Shown one piece after another: positions 25,733 to 34,735 of a stretch of 57,093 bases of DNA. The number at the start of each line of letters is the position of its first letter. Positions within the stretch are counted from its first letter, which is position 1. Source of the DNA: Botryobacter ruber (GTDB taxonomy: Bacteria; Bacteroidota; Bacteroidia; Cytophagales; Hymenobacteraceae); contig NZ_QCZK02000045.1 of assembly GCF_003347595.2 (NCBI RefSeq), positions 1 to 57,093 on the forward strand, given 5' to 3'. Both the position numbers and the translations under genes were made by a program. Under the pieces are notes generated by a model. The model had not been told where the DNA came from. It saw nothing but the letters and a program-made list of their open reading frames with translations, and made no database searches.

Positions 25733-26153
25733 GAACTACTTTTTATAGGTTTTACAAATAAGCTAATCCGGTAATTGCCTTAAAGATAAGGATGCCACTA
25801 CTGGCAACTGTCCTGCCACATCCTGACTTTCCGCTCACTAACTGCAGGTATCTCCGGTGGTGGGTATCTCCAAAAAAAGCAAGGAGGCTGCCCCTTTTCG
25901 GACAGCCTCCTTGTTTTTTCATCTCGTTTGGGCAGTGATACCGGGTTATTGTTACCTATACCCGGAATATGTTCTAAATGCCAGCTGAAACTGCACATGT
26001 ACTTCCACCGGCAGCGAGAAAAGCAGCTGCTCGCAGGTGTACAAAACCTGCAAACTTACCACAAAGCAGCACTTCCTTTCTGCAGCGGAAAAGTGCGCTT
26101 TGTAAGCTAAATGGAACTGTTGCGGCTCTGCTGCAGGTGCATCCACAAAGCCA
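25733..26153. other. Intergenic region between uxuA and the PL11 gene
   Basis: Contains the strong terminator at 25872-25919 for uxuA; the left part is the PL11 upstream region. Nothing else is recognised. Confidence 0.65.
25872..25919 (-). terminator. Terminator of the uxuA operon
   Basis: Stem AAGGAGGCTG / CAGCCTCCTT flanked by seven A and six T, so it is strong on both strands. It lies downstream of uxuA on the - strand. Confidence 0.88.
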
Positions 26154-27383
26154 TTAATACGCCTGTGCGGCCTGCTCTTTCACCGTACCTGTTTGGTTAT
26201 CCTGCAAGCTCCTGCGGATACCCAGCTCCAGGCCACGCAGCTCAGCCAGTCCGCGGAGACGACCGATGGCCGAGTAGCCGGGATTAGTTTTCTTGTGCAG
26301 GTCGTCGAGCATTTTGTGTCCGTGGTCCGGGCGGAAAGGCATGCGCAGGTCTTTTCTGCCGGCGGCAACACGCTTCTGCTGCTCTGCAACCAGCGCCTTC
26401 ATTACGGCATACATGTCCACGTCGCCCTCCAGGTGATCGGCTTCGTGAAAGTTGCCTTCCGCATCGCGGCGGGTAGCCCGCAAGTGAATGAAGTGGATGC
26501 GGTGCCCCAGGCGCTCTATCATGCCCGGCAGGTCGTTGTCGGCACGCACGCCAAAGGAACCGGTGCAGTAGGTAAGGCCGTTGTTCGGGCTGTCTACCGC
26601 TGCATAAAGCTCCTCGATGTCCTGTTCGGTACTCACGACCCGCGGCAGACCCAGGATGGGGGAAGGCGGATCGTCGGGGTGAATGCACATGAGCACACCG
26701 GCCTGCTCGGCAGCGGGAATTACCTGGCCCAGGAAGTAGAACAGGTTTTCCTTCAGCTCTTTCGGACCGATGCCCTCGTAAGCAGCCAGCACTTTCAGGA
26801 ATTCTTCCAGCGTATACCCTTCTTCGGCTCCCGGCAGACCGGCAATAATGTTTTTCACCAGCAGCTGCCTGCCTTCTTCAGACAAATTATCCAGGTAGGC
26901 TTTGGCTTTGGCTTTTTGCTCCTCGGTATAAGTAGCTTCGGCACCCGGACGCTTGAGCAGGTAAAGTTCGAAAGCGGCAAAGGCAGCTGCTTCGAAACGC
27001 AGGGCGGTGGAGCCGTCGGGCATCGGGTATTCTAGGTTGGTGCGTGTCCAGTCCAGCACCGGCATGAAGTTGTAGCACACAATGTCAATACCGCAGGCGC
27101 CCAAGTTCAGCAGGGTTTGCCTGTAGTTTTCGATGTACTGCTCGTAATTGCCTGTCCGTTTCTTGATATCTTCGTGCACCGGCACGCTTTCCACCACCGA
27201 CCAGGTAAGGCCAACGGCTTCTACTTCAGCTTTGCGTTTGAGGATTTCCTCTTTGCTCCACACCTGTCCGTTTGGCACATGGTGCAGGGCCGTCACGATG
27301 CCGGTTGCGCCGGCTTGTTTTATATCCCAAAGCGATACAGGGTCCTTCGGACCGTACCAGCGCCAGGTTTGTTCTAATTGCAT
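26154..27383 (-). CDS. uxuA: D-mannonate dehydratase
   Basis: The 409-residue protein is a full-length UxuA: N-terminus [26 protein letters not shown], metal and substrate signatures [44 protein letters not shown] and the C-terminal RPDHGHKML. It dehydrates D-mannonate to 2-keto-3-deoxy-D-gluconate in the cytoplasm using a divalent metal. It follows the SDR mannonate oxidoreductase gene on the same strand, separated by 207 bases that hold a nested palindromic element. Together the two enzymes process fructuronate, the product of glucuronate isomerisation. Confidence 0.96.
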   Translation of the reverse strand: MQLEQTWRWYGPKDPVSLWDIKQAGATGIVTALHHVPNGQVWSKEEILKRKAEVEAVGLTWSVVESVPVHEDIKKRTGNYEQYIENYRQTLLNLGACGIDIVCYNFMPVLDWTRTNLEYPMPDGSTALRFEAAAFAAFELYLLKRPGAEATYTEEQKAKAKAYLDNLSEEGRQLLVKNIIAGLPGAEEGYTLEEFLKVLAAYEGIGPKELKENLFYFLGQVIPAAEQAGVLMCIHPDDPPSPILGLPRVVSTEQDIEELYAAVDSPNNGLTYCTGSFGVRADNDLPGMIERLGHRIHFIHLRATRRDAEGNFHEADHLEGDVDMYAVMKALVAEQQKRVAAGRKDLRMPFRPDHGHKMLDDLHKKTNPGYSAIGRLRGLAELRGLELGIRRSLQDNQTGTVKEQAAQAY

Positions 27384-27432
27384 ATCTTCTGTTGTTAAAT
27401 TTTAACTTTTAATTTTTTCTGCCTTATTTCTG

Positions 27433-27576
27433 CCGCAAGTATAGGCGCAGCCGTAACTTGTGGTGTAATATGGTGCAAGTTTTCAACTTGCGAGGGTAAG
27501 AAAATTGTCGGCATCCGGAAGTTGAAAACTTCCTGTCAAGTTATACCACAAGTTACGGCTGCGCCTAAACTTGCGG
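27433..27576. repeat. 144-bp nested palindromic element
   Basis: Left arm 27433-27492 and right arm 27516-27576 are near-identical in inverted order, with a 31-bp outer block (CCGCAAGT ... AACTTGTGG) differing at one base. Each arm also carries a small palindrome, GCAAGTTTTCAACTTGC on the left and GGAAGTTTTCAACTTCC on the right, and the outer block is itself a partial palindrome around GGCGCAGCC. It is non-coding and looks like a miniature mobile or REP-type element placed inside the uronate operon. Confidence 0.75.
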
Positions 27577-27590
27577 TAGTGTTCGTTTTT

Positions 27591-28430
27591 TTACACCCCG
27601 CTAAAAGCAGAGAAGCCGCCGTCAATTGGCACCACTACACCGGTTACAAAAGCAGAGGCATCGGAGCAGAGCCAGAGCAGCGTGCCGGTCAGGTCGTCGG
27701 GGGTGCCGAAGCGGCTCATGGGGGTATGGCTCAGGATGGTGTTGCCACGGTCGGTGAGGCTGCCATCGGCATTGGTGAGCAGCGTGCGGTTCTGCTCGGT
27801 CAGGAAGAAGCCCGGCGCCAGTGCGTTTACCCGGATGCCTGTCTTGGCGAAGTGCACGGCCAGCCACTGCGTAAAGTTAGAGATAGCCGCTTTGGCGCCA
27901 CTGTAAGCCGGAATCTTGGTAAGCGGACGGAAGGCATTCATCGACGAAATATTGATGATGCTGCAGCCTTCGCGGCCCACCATGTCTTTGGCAAACACCT
28001 GGGTAGGCAGCAAGGAACCGATAAAGTTCAGGTCGAACACAAATTTGATACCTTCGGGGTCGAGGTCGAAGAAGGTTTTAATTCCTTCGGCGGCTTCCAG
28101 GTCGCCCGGCAACAGGTGCGTATTGGACGTGGTGCCTTTCGGGTGGTTGCCCCCGGCGCCGTTGATGAGGATGTCGCAAGGGCCAAGCTGCTCCGCCACT
28201 TTCCAGTGCGCGGCCCGCAGGCTCTCCACCTCCAGCACATTGCAGCCAACGGCAATGGCTTTGCCGCCTTTGGCTGTAATTTCGTCGGCCACCTGCCGGG
28301 CCAGTTCTTCTTTCAGGTCCAGTACTGCTACCTTCGCACCCTGGGCGGCCAGTGCCAGGGCCATGGTACGGCACAACACACCGCCACCACCGGTTATCAC
28401 CGCTGTTTTTCCATCTAAATTAAAAGACAT
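27591..28430 (-). CDS. SDR oxidoreductase, probable D-mannonate oxidoreductase (fructuronate reductase)
   Basis: The 279-residue short-chain dehydrogenase has the Rossmann glycine motif TGGGGVLC at residues 13-20, the NGAGG element, the catalytic Ser in INISSMNAF and the Tyr-Lys pair in YSGAK near residue 175. The TGGGGVLC form and the position directly upstream of uxuA are typical of the SDR that replaces UxuB in Bacteroidota, reducing D-fructuronate to D-mannonate with NAD(P)H. It diverges from a LacI-type regulator across 157 bases. The substrate is inferred from context. Confidence 0.87.
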   Translation of the reverse strand: MSFNLDGKTAVITGGGGVLCRTMALALAAQGAKVAVLDLKEELARQVADEITAKGGKAIAVGCNVLEVESLRAAHWKVAEQLGPCDILINGAGGNHPKGTTSNTHLLPGDLEAAEGIKTFFDLDPEGIKFVFDLNFIGSLLPTQVFAKDMVGREGCSIINISSMNAFRPLTKIPAYSGAKAAISNFTQWLAVHFAKTGIRVNALAPGFFLTEQNRTLLTNADGSLTDRGNTILSHTPMSRFGTPDDLTGTLLWLCSDASAFVTGVVVPIDGGFSAFSGV

Positions 28431-28520
28431 GTTGATTTTTTTAAGGAGATTTTCGCATTTGTCTTACCCAAATATGGCTAGAAACGGCGGCTTCCACTAC
28501 TGTTGCTACTACTTTATTTA

Positions 28521-28586
28521 CGAAAACGATGTAGTGCCATTTTCGCTGGTTCACTAAATTTTCGTTTACTTTGCGAAAAGGTTTCG
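28521..28586. promoter_or_regulatory. Candidate LacI-type operators between SDR and lacI genes
   Basis: Three overlapping inverted patterns of CGAAA half-sites: CGAAAA-N13-TTTTCG (28521-28545), TTTTCG-N9-CGAAAA (28559-28579) and the compact CGAAA-AGG-TTTCG (28574-28586), which ends one base before the regulator ATG. LacI-family proteins bind such palindromes. Control of both divergent genes is inference. Confidence 0.6.
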
Positions 28587-28587
28587 T

Positions 28588-29601
28588 ATGGCAAAAGTGA
28601 GTTTAAAGGAGCTGGCTGACATGCTGGGCGTATCTGTATCGACGGTTTCCAAGGCGTTGCGCGACAGTTACGAAATAGGGGAAGAAACAAAAAAAAGAGT
28701 GCTGGAGATGGCCGATGAAATGGGCTACCGGGCCAACCCCTATGCAGGCCACCTGCGCCACCACCAGAGCAGGACCATTGCCGTGATTGTGCCGAAACTG
28801 ACAAACAACTTTTTCATTCAGGCCATCAGCGGTGTAGAAACCACTGCCTTCGACCGGAATTACCATGTGCTCATTTATGTAACGCACGAGGATTTCAGGC
28901 TGGAGGAGCGCATCCTCAAGCACCTGCAGAACGGGCGGGTGGATGGGGTAATTATGTCTCTGGCCGTTACGACCAAAAGCTACGACCACATCAGCGAACT
29001 GGTGCAAAGCAACATCCCGGTCGTGTTTTTCGACCGGATCTGCCATGAAATAGAGACCGCCAAGATTACCACCGACGATTTTGCCAGCAGTTTCAACGGA
29101 ACGGACCACCTGATCCGGCATGGCTGCCGCGATATTGCCTTCCTCTCCTTATCCGACAACCTTTCGATTGATTACAAACGGAAGCAGGGCTACCTGGAGG
29201 CACTGCATAAATACGACATCCCGGTAAAGGAAGACCGGATTATCAAATGCCATGGCGATGAGAAGAGTTGCTACCGGAAAATAAGGCAGCTGCTCAGCAG
29301 CAGTAACCCGCCGGACGGCATCTTCGCCTCCGTGGAAACGCTGGCGCTGACCACCTACACCGTTTGCCAGGAACTGGGGGTAAAAATTCCGGATGAGCTT
29401 CAGGTTATCTGTTTCTCCAACCTGCCCACCGCTCCCCTGCTCAACCCGCCGCTGACCACCATTTCGCAACCCGCTTTTGAAATGGGAAAGCAGGCGGCAA
29501 CCGTCCTCCTGAAACACCTCGAGAAACGAAGAACCGCTATCCCAAACGAAAACATCGTCCTTAAATCGGAGTTAGTGGTAAGAGGTTCGACCAAGAGTTA
29601 A
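28588..29601 (+). CDS. LacI family transcriptional regulator
   Basis: The 337-residue regulator has a classic N-terminal LacI helix-turn-helix (VSLKELADMLGVSVSTVSKAL) with hinge helix region NPYAGHLR. A periplasmic-binding-protein-like ligand domain follows (IAVIVPKLTNNFF, VVFFDRICHEI, DGIFASVETLAL). It is divergent from the SDR/uxuA operon and is the only gene on the + strand in this part, so it most likely responds to a uronate or aldonate intermediate and controls that operon and itself. CGAAA-type palindromes sit in the shared promoter region. Confidence 0.93.
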   Translation: MAKVSLKELADMLGVSVSTVSKALRDSYEIGEETKKRVLEMADEMGYRANPYAGHLRHHQSRTIAVIVPKLTNNFFIQAISGVETTAFDRNYHVLIYVTHEDFRLEERILKHLQNGRVDGVIMSLAVTTKSYDHISELVQSNIPVVFFDRICHEIETAKITTDDFASSFNGTDHLIRHGCRDIAFLSLSDNLSIDYKRKQGYLEALHKYDIPVKEDRIIKCHGDEKSCYRKIRQLLSSSNPPDGIFASVETLALTTYTVCQELGVKIPDELQVICFSNLPTAPLLNPPLTTISQPAFEMGKQAATVLLKHLEKRRTAIPNENIVLKSELVVRGSTKS

Positions 29602-29630
29602 TTGTTGCCTGCTTTCTGGAAAACTGTTAT

Positions 29631-29658
29631 CTGCAGCTGCCACCACAGCCACTGCTGC
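29631..29658 (+). repeat. 28-bp dispersed repeat, copy R9 (left of inverted pair)
   Basis: Contains CTGCAGCTGCCACCACAGCC. With R10 it forms a 26-bp perfect stem over a 13-base loop, 29 bases after the lacI-type gene. Confidence 0.9.
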
Positions 29659-29667
29659 AGCCAAACA

Positions 29668-29695
29668 GGAGCAGTGGCTGTGGTGGCAGCTGCAG
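29668..29695 (-). repeat. 28-bp dispersed repeat, copy R10 (right of inverted pair)
   Basis: Exact reverse complement of R9 over the 26-bp arm (29670-29695). The hairpin lies between the convergent regulator and GH51 genes and could act as a two-way terminator, although no T-run follows. Confidence 0.9.
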
Positions 29696-29794
29696 CAAAA
29701 AAATGTCGCCAGCCGGAGCGAAAGCTTCTGTTTCCCCGGTTGCATACCGAGCCGATAGCTGCCTTCCTTAACCAGTTTGGCGTGCGTTTTCCTG

Positions 29795-31813
29795 TTATTG
29801 CCTCACCATCTGGATGTTCAATTTCTTACAAGGCACCTTTACGACCGTAACCGACTGTGGCTCGAGCTTCAGGGCGACGGTGTTGCCGGAGAAGTTTTGC
29901 TTCCGCGCTGTTGGCGCCACCACCTGCGGCTTGTCCAGCGTGTTGTAGTCCATGGGGTTGGCTGCCTTCAGCACCTGCAGGTTGGCTGTTCGTTTCTGAA
30001 TGGTGGCCCCTTCGAGGTTTACATTAACCGGTTTTACAGATTTGGATGTGTTTACCAGTTTCATGATAACTTCGTTTGTGTTACGGTCGATGGTGGAGCT
30101 GGCGTAGAGGCTGTCCTGGCCGGTTACGGCAACACCGTTGCTCACAACGGGCACCACATGGGTGCCACTGTTGGCGCCGAAAAGCTTTTGCACATGGTAG
30201 TTTGGCGTGCCTACAGCCCGGAGGTTATCAAACCAGATCATATCCGGGCGCCATTGCCATGCCTCCACGTGCGCCAGCAGCGGTGCGTACGAAGCCATGT
30301 GCACTACATCGGCGTTGCGCTCCAGGCCGGTCATGAAGGCAGCTTCGGAGAGGGCGCTGTACCAGGTGTTGCGCGATTCGGAATCTTTATCATCTTTGCC
30401 GTGGGCGGCATATTCGCCTGCAAATACTTTTGGTCCGGTGCGGTCGTAGTTGTCGTAGCGGGCGGCGTTTTGCTGGAACCACTCCGGGCTCTTGTAATAG
30501 TGCTCATCCACGTAATCGGCCTTCGAGTTTTTCAGCTCTTTCCAGAGGTAGTCGAAGCGGGGGCCGTCGGAGGAGGGGCCGGAGGTGGAGATGAGCTTTA
30601 TTTCCGGATGCTGTTTCTTGAGCACATCTTCAAACACGCGGTAGCGCTCCATGTACTGCTCGTCCCACTGCTCGTTGCCGATGCCCAGCAGCTTGAGGTC
30701 GAACGGCTTGGGGTGGCCCATGTCGGCGCGCAGCTTGCCCCACTTGCTGGTTACGGGGCCATTGGCAAATTCTATCAGGTCCAGGGCGTCCTGCAGGTAA
30801 GGGTCCAGTTCTTCCATAGCTACTACCTCGCCGGTGTTATACTGGCAGGCCATGCCGCAGTTGAGGATGGGCAGCGGTTCTGCGCCCAGGTCTTCGGCCA
30901 ACTGAAAATACTCATAAAAGCCCAGCCCGTAACTCTGGAAATAATCCGGGGCGTTGCGGTGCGAAAATTCTACGTTCCAGCGGTTCATGATGAGGGTGCG
31001 GTCTTCCACATCGCCCACCGTTTTTTTCCATTGGTAGCGGTTGGCCAAATCTTTCCCTTCCACAATACAGCCACCCGGGAAACGCAGGAAGCCCGGCTTC
31101 ATGTCGGCCAATAGCTGCACGAGGTCTTTGCGGAGGCCGTTGGGGCGGTTCTTCCAGGTATCCTGCGGGAAGAGCGATACCATGTCGAGGTCGGCGGTGC
31201 CTTTGCCCTGCAGCAGCACCTGGAAACCGGCTTTGGGCTCTGTGGCCGTGGCTTTGAATGAAACCGTATGCTTTTTCCATTCCGGTGTCAGGCCTCCGAG
31301 TTCAGCTTCGCCCAGCTTTTCTCCTTTTCGGTTTACCAGCGCCACCTTCATTTTCAGATTTTCATCTCCCTGTTGCCGCGCCAGCACCGAGAAGTTGTAC
31401 TGCTTGCCCTGCTCAATGCCGATACCCCGGAAGCCTTCGTTCACCAGTCCGTAAGCGCCGTTTTCGGCATTCACCTTCAGGCGGGCAAAGCGGGGATTGG
31501 CCTCCTTGGCAGCAGTTCGGTTGATGACCAGGACGGTTCCTGTTCCGTTTTGCTTTACCTCTTTCCAGCCCATCAGGGGCTTGTCGAATTCAAAAGAGCG
31601 GTTCTTTACCAGTTCGGCATAGAGGCCGCCATCGGCTGCAAAGTTGATATCCTCGAAAAAGAGGCCCCACATGGTGGGCTGCACTTCAGCAGTGGGTTTG
31701 GAGACTTGTACAGCAATGTTTTGTACCTGTTGCTGGGCCTGTGCGCTGCCTGCCGTAAAGCAAAACGGTACGAAAGCGGCGGTTGCCAAAAAGGTAAAAA
31801 GCGTTTTGTTCAT
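29795..31813 (-). CDS. Alpha-L-arabinofuranosidase, GH51
   Basis: The 672-residue secreted enzyme has a signal peptide ending at AQAQ. A carbohydrate-binding-like beta domain follows (FEDINFAADGGLYAELVKNRSFEFD). The GH51 barrel has the acid/base Glu in GIGNEQWDEQY near residue 380 and the nucleophile Glu in FAGEYAAHG near 466. The C-terminal beta-sandwich starts around HVVPVVSNG. All parts are present. It removes alpha-L-arabinofuranosyl groups from arabinan or arabinogalactan. It is the last gene of the run 40446-29795 on the - strand and follows a second GH51 by 238 bases. Confidence 0.95.
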   Translation of the reverse strand: MNKTLFTFLATAAFVPFCFTAGSAQAQQQVQNIAVQVSKPTAEVQPTMWGLFFEDINFAADGGLYAELVKNRSFEFDKPLMGWKEVKQNGTGTVLVINRTAAKEANPRFARLKVNAENGAYGLVNEGFRGIGIEQGKQYNFSVLARQQGDENLKMKVALVNRKGEKLGEAELGGLTPEWKKHTVSFKATATEPKAGFQVLLQGKGTADLDMVSLFPQDTWKNRPNGLRKDLVQLLADMKPGFLRFPGGCIVEGKDLANRYQWKKTVGDVEDRTLIMNRWNVEFSHRNAPDYFQSYGLGFYEYFQLAEDLGAEPLPILNCGMACQYNTGEVVAMEELDPYLQDALDLIEFANGPVTSKWGKLRADMGHPKPFDLKLLGIGNEQWDEQYMERYRVFEDVLKKQHPEIKLISTSGPSSDGPRFDYLWKELKNSKADYVDEHYYKSPEWFQQNAARYDNYDRTGPKVFAGEYAAHGKDDKDSESRNTWYSALSEAAFMTGLERNADVVHMASYAPLLAHVEAWQWRPDMIWFDNLRAVGTPNYHVQKLFGANSGTHVVPVVSNGVAVTGQDSLYASSTIDRNTNEVIMKLVNTSKSVKPVNVNLEGATIQKRTANLQVLKAANPMDYNTLDKPQVVAPTARKQNFSGNTVALKLEPQSVTVVKVPCKKLNIQMVRQ

Positions 31814-31895
31814 TTTAATTAGAATCTAGATTAGCAGGCACCGGGTTCGATTTCTCTTGCATAACCGGTGTCTTTTCTTATTCAATTTTACTTTT

Positions 31896-31923
31896 CTGCA
31901 GCAGCCACCATTGCCTCTCCTGC
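31896..31923 (+). repeat. 28-bp dispersed repeat, copy R11
   Basis: Intergenic between the two GH51 genes; contains GCAGCAGCCACCATTGCCTC. Confidence 0.8.
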
Positions 31924-32051
31924 AACCAGGAAGATGACAGTCCGCTAAAAAATTGGTTGTACCAATTGTTGACGGTAGTGCAACTCGCCCACAAGTTCCT
32001 TACAGGATGACAGATGGTGTTTTATTGGAAGCGGGTAAAAACTATCAGGTA

Positions 32052-34655
32052 CTAGTTGCCTTTCACCCGGATAACGGTACAGGAGTAGGCTGGCAGCTCG
32101 GTTTGCGCCAGCTCCGACACCGCCACGTCTGTTTCCACCGGCTGCAGTTTCCGGTCGCCTGGCTTGCCCTGCAGCGTCGTTTTCACGGCACTGGTGCCTG
32201 TTGTGCCCAAAGCTTTTAGGTCGAGGTTGGAGTTGACAGGCACCGGCAGCAGGTTGACCATTTTGACAATCACATCGTTAGTTTTGCTGTCGCGCACCAC
32301 CGATACGGCCACCCGCTTGCTTACGGCCTCCTGGTTATTGTCCAGGCTGACGGTGCTGGGCAGGTACTCGTCTCCGGAGTTGCGGCCGAAAAGTTTCTGC
32401 ACCTCGTACCCCACCGTTGGCTTCACCTCGGTGTTGTTGAAGTAAATCATATCGGGATTCCATTGCGTGTGACCTTCTTTGGCCAGCAGCGGCGCATAGG
32501 AAGTCATGTGCACCACATCGCCGTTTCGCTCTACCGAAGTCAGGTACAGCGCTTCGGCCAGGGCTGTTTCGAGGTTGTTCGGGCGACCGGGTAAATGGGC
32601 GGCATACTCGCCCAGGTATACTTTGGCTTTGCTGCGGTCGTAGCGGTCGTAGTAGTCCTGGTTGTGGATGAACCAGCCCGGCGGCTGGTAGTAGTGCTCG
32701 TCCACCATCGGCACGTCCAGCTGCGTGGCAAGCTCCCAGCCCTCCACGTAATCTGTTCCTTCCGAGAAAGGTCCCACTGTTCCGATAACTGTAATTTCAG
32801 GATACTTTTCGTTCAGGGCTTTCTGAATCATGGCGAAGCGCTCTTCAAACACATCTGTAATCAGGTCTTCGTTGCCGACGCCGATGTACTTCAGGTTGAA
32901 CGGTTTGGGGTGGCCGGCTTCTGCCCGTTTCTTTCCCCACTTCGTGTTCACGCTGCCGTTGGCGTATTCCACCAGGTCCAGGATATCCTGCACGTACTCG
33001 TCCATCTGGTCCATCGGGATACCGCCCTGCTGACCGCCACCACCGTCACTTGAGTTCTGGCAAGGCACACCGGCTGCCACCACAGGCACTGGCGCTGCGC
33101 CTATGTCTTCGCAGAACTGGAAGTACTCAAAGTAGCCCAGCCCCATCGACTGGTGGTAGCCCCACAGGTTGCGCTGCGGTTTGCGGGCCTCCAGCGGACC
33201 GATGGTGTTTTTCCAGTGGTAGATGTTGCCTATGCCGTCGCCATGCGCTACACAACCGCCGGGGAAGCGAACGAAGCGTGGCTGCAGGTCGGCAATGGTC
33301 TGCGCCAGGTCGGCACGCAAGCCGTTTTTTCTGCCTTTAAAGGTGTTCTGGGGGAAGAGCGAAACCATGTCCAGCGCCAGGCGACCTGCTGCCAGCGGCT
33401 CCAGTTCCAGGCGTGCATCAGAGGCTGTGGTGGCAGGTACAAGAGACGCATGTAAGGTTTTCCAGCTGCCCGGGGAGGCATTTACGGTTGCCTTTGCCAG
33501 CACGCCCTCCTTCTCGCTTACCAGGCGCACCTGCAGCTTCCCGTTCTTACCCTCCAGCTGTTTTGCCATCACGGAGAAGTTGTAGCGCTCGCCTTTCTTC
33601 ACGGCAATGCCATCGAAGCCGGTATTCACCAGTGCCGCTCCGGGTGCTGTGGTATGCAGCACGGCATAGTGCGGGTTGTTCGGGTGAACGGGTGCAACGG
33701 AATCGATAGCGAAGGTACCCTTGTCGCCTTTCAGGGTCCAGGAGTGGGTGCTGGTCCAGCTCTTGTCGTGGCCTTTTTTGTCGCTGGGCTTGTACTCGAA
33801 GCCCCGGTTCTGCACCAACTCGGCATAAAGGCCGCCATCGGCTGCGTAGTTCAGGTCTTCGAAAAACACGCCTACCAGCAGGTCGCTGATGGGTTTTGCT
33901 TTGGCTGCCGCCACCGTGATTTTTGCTTCTACCGGTTTAAGGCCGGCAAAGCGTTGCGCGTCCTGTTCGGTTCGTTCGCTGTACTGGCTGTTTTTGTACT
34001 GCTTCAGTTCGTAGGTTTTCTGCAGCCTGTCCACATCCGCCCAAGCCACGCGATGCACCTGTCCTGTCGCATCGCCTCCAGGTAAGGCTATTGTCTGGCT
34101 GTTGTTTTTATACTGTGCTGCCGGAACCTCTACAGCCGGCGTATAGGTTTTAAAGTTTTTGGTCGTAACCCGGTAATACTTGCCTGATGCATCGGTGTAA
34201 GTGATGTGGTAAGTGGCGGCGTTCTTATCGTACTGCACCACCGGGCGCAGCACATTTTTACCTGCCTGCACCATCGGGTAGCTCTGGCGGCCCCAATAAA
34301 CTAAATCGGGCGAGGCGGCGTGGGCAAATACCAGTTCCTGCTCGTTCAGGCCCCACACACATTGCCAGGCGCCGTCAGCGCCTTTCACCAGGTAGGGCGT
34401 CACCATGCGTTTCTGGTTGCCCCAGTTCCCGTAGTCAGATTTTACAAAGCCGAACTCGTTGCCGATGCTGTGCCACTTTTGGCGGTCGCGGCTCCAGGCA
34501 AAGTGCAGCCCATTTTTTCCGTTGTTTTTGGTGGTGCTGTAAGCGAGCAGGTACGCGGAATCGGGTTCGTTCACCAGCCTGCCTGCTTCTACTGCTGTTG
34601 TTCCAAACAAGGCAACTCCGAAAAGCATACCCGACAACATCATTACTTTTTTCAT
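32052..34655 (-). CDS. GH43-like domain fused to GH51 alpha-L-arabinofuranosidase
   Basis: From the ATG at 34655 (signal peptide MKKVMMLSGMLFGVALFGTTAVEA) the protein has 867 residues; the longer frame from 34805 is basic and Cys-rich and overlaps the acyltransferase gene. Residues about 30-260 resemble a partial GH43/32-type propeller (AYLLAYSTTKNNGKNGLHFAWSRD, SPDLVYWGRQSYPMV) but show no RDP-type catalytic Asp, so it may only bind substrate. From about 290 a complete GH51 module follows: FEDLNYAADGGLYAEL, acid/base Glu in GVGNEDLITD near 595, nucleophile Glu in YLGEYAAHLPG near 682. It acts on arabinose side chains in the periplasm or at the surface. Confidence 0.92.
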   Translation of the reverse strand: MKKVMMLSGMLFGVALFGTTAVEAGRLVNEPDSAYLLAYSTTKNNGKNGLHFAWSRDRQKWHSIGNEFGFVKSDYGNWGNQKRMVTPYLVKGADGAWQCVWGLNEQELVFAHAASPDLVYWGRQSYPMVQAGKNVLRPVVQYDKNAATYHITYTDASGKYYRVTTKNFKTYTPAVEVPAAQYKNNSQTIALPGGDATGQVHRVAWADVDRLQKTYELKQYKNSQYSERTEQDAQRFAGLKPVEAKITVAAAKAKPISDLLVGVFFEDLNYAADGGLYAELVQNRGFEYKPSDKKGHDKSWTSTHSWTLKGDKGTFAIDSVAPVHPNNPHYAVLHTTAPGAALVNTGFDGIAVKKGERYNFSVMAKQLEGKNGKLQVRLVSEKEGVLAKATVNASPGSWKTLHASLVPATTASDARLELEPLAAGRLALDMVSLFPQNTFKGRKNGLRADLAQTIADLQPRFVRFPGGCVAHGDGIGNIYHWKNTIGPLEARKPQRNLWGYHQSMGLGYFEYFQFCEDIGAAPVPVVAAGVPCQNSSDGGGGQQGGIPMDQMDEYVQDILDLVEYANGSVNTKWGKKRAEAGHPKPFNLKYIGVGNEDLITDVFEERFAMIQKALNEKYPEITVIGTVGPFSEGTDYVEGWELATQLDVPMVDEHYYQPPGWFIHNQDYYDRYDRSKAKVYLGEYAAHLPGRPNNLETALAEALYLTSVERNGDVVHMTSYAPLLAKEGHTQWNPDMIYFNNTEVKPTVGYEVQKLFGRNSGDEYLPSTVSLDNNQEAVSKRVAVSVVRDSKTNDVIVKMVNLLPVPVNSNLDLKALGTTGTSAVKTTLQGKPGDRKLQPVETDVAVSELAQTELPAYSCTVIRVKGN
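33415..33442 (-). repeat. Possible degenerate 28-bp repeat, copy R16 (inside CDS)
   Basis: Shares an 18-base identical core CAGAGGCTGTGGTGGCAG with copy R15 but only 23 of 28 positions overall. It encodes PATTASD in the GH43-GH51 protein. Chance similarity is possible. Confidence 0.4.
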
Positions 34656-34735
34656 GTTATAAACCCCTGTAATCTTTTTTTCTGAAATCTCTTTTATTGC
34701 CAACACCAAGGCTGGCAGCGAAGGTAAACCCGGTT

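Noticed and set aside
33068..33095. Another match to the 28-bp repeat inside the GH43-GH51 gene
   Set aside because: Only 22 of 28 positions agree, and the bases encode APVPVVAAG, a stretch that looks like ordinary GH51 sequence, so similarity is best explained by coding constraint.
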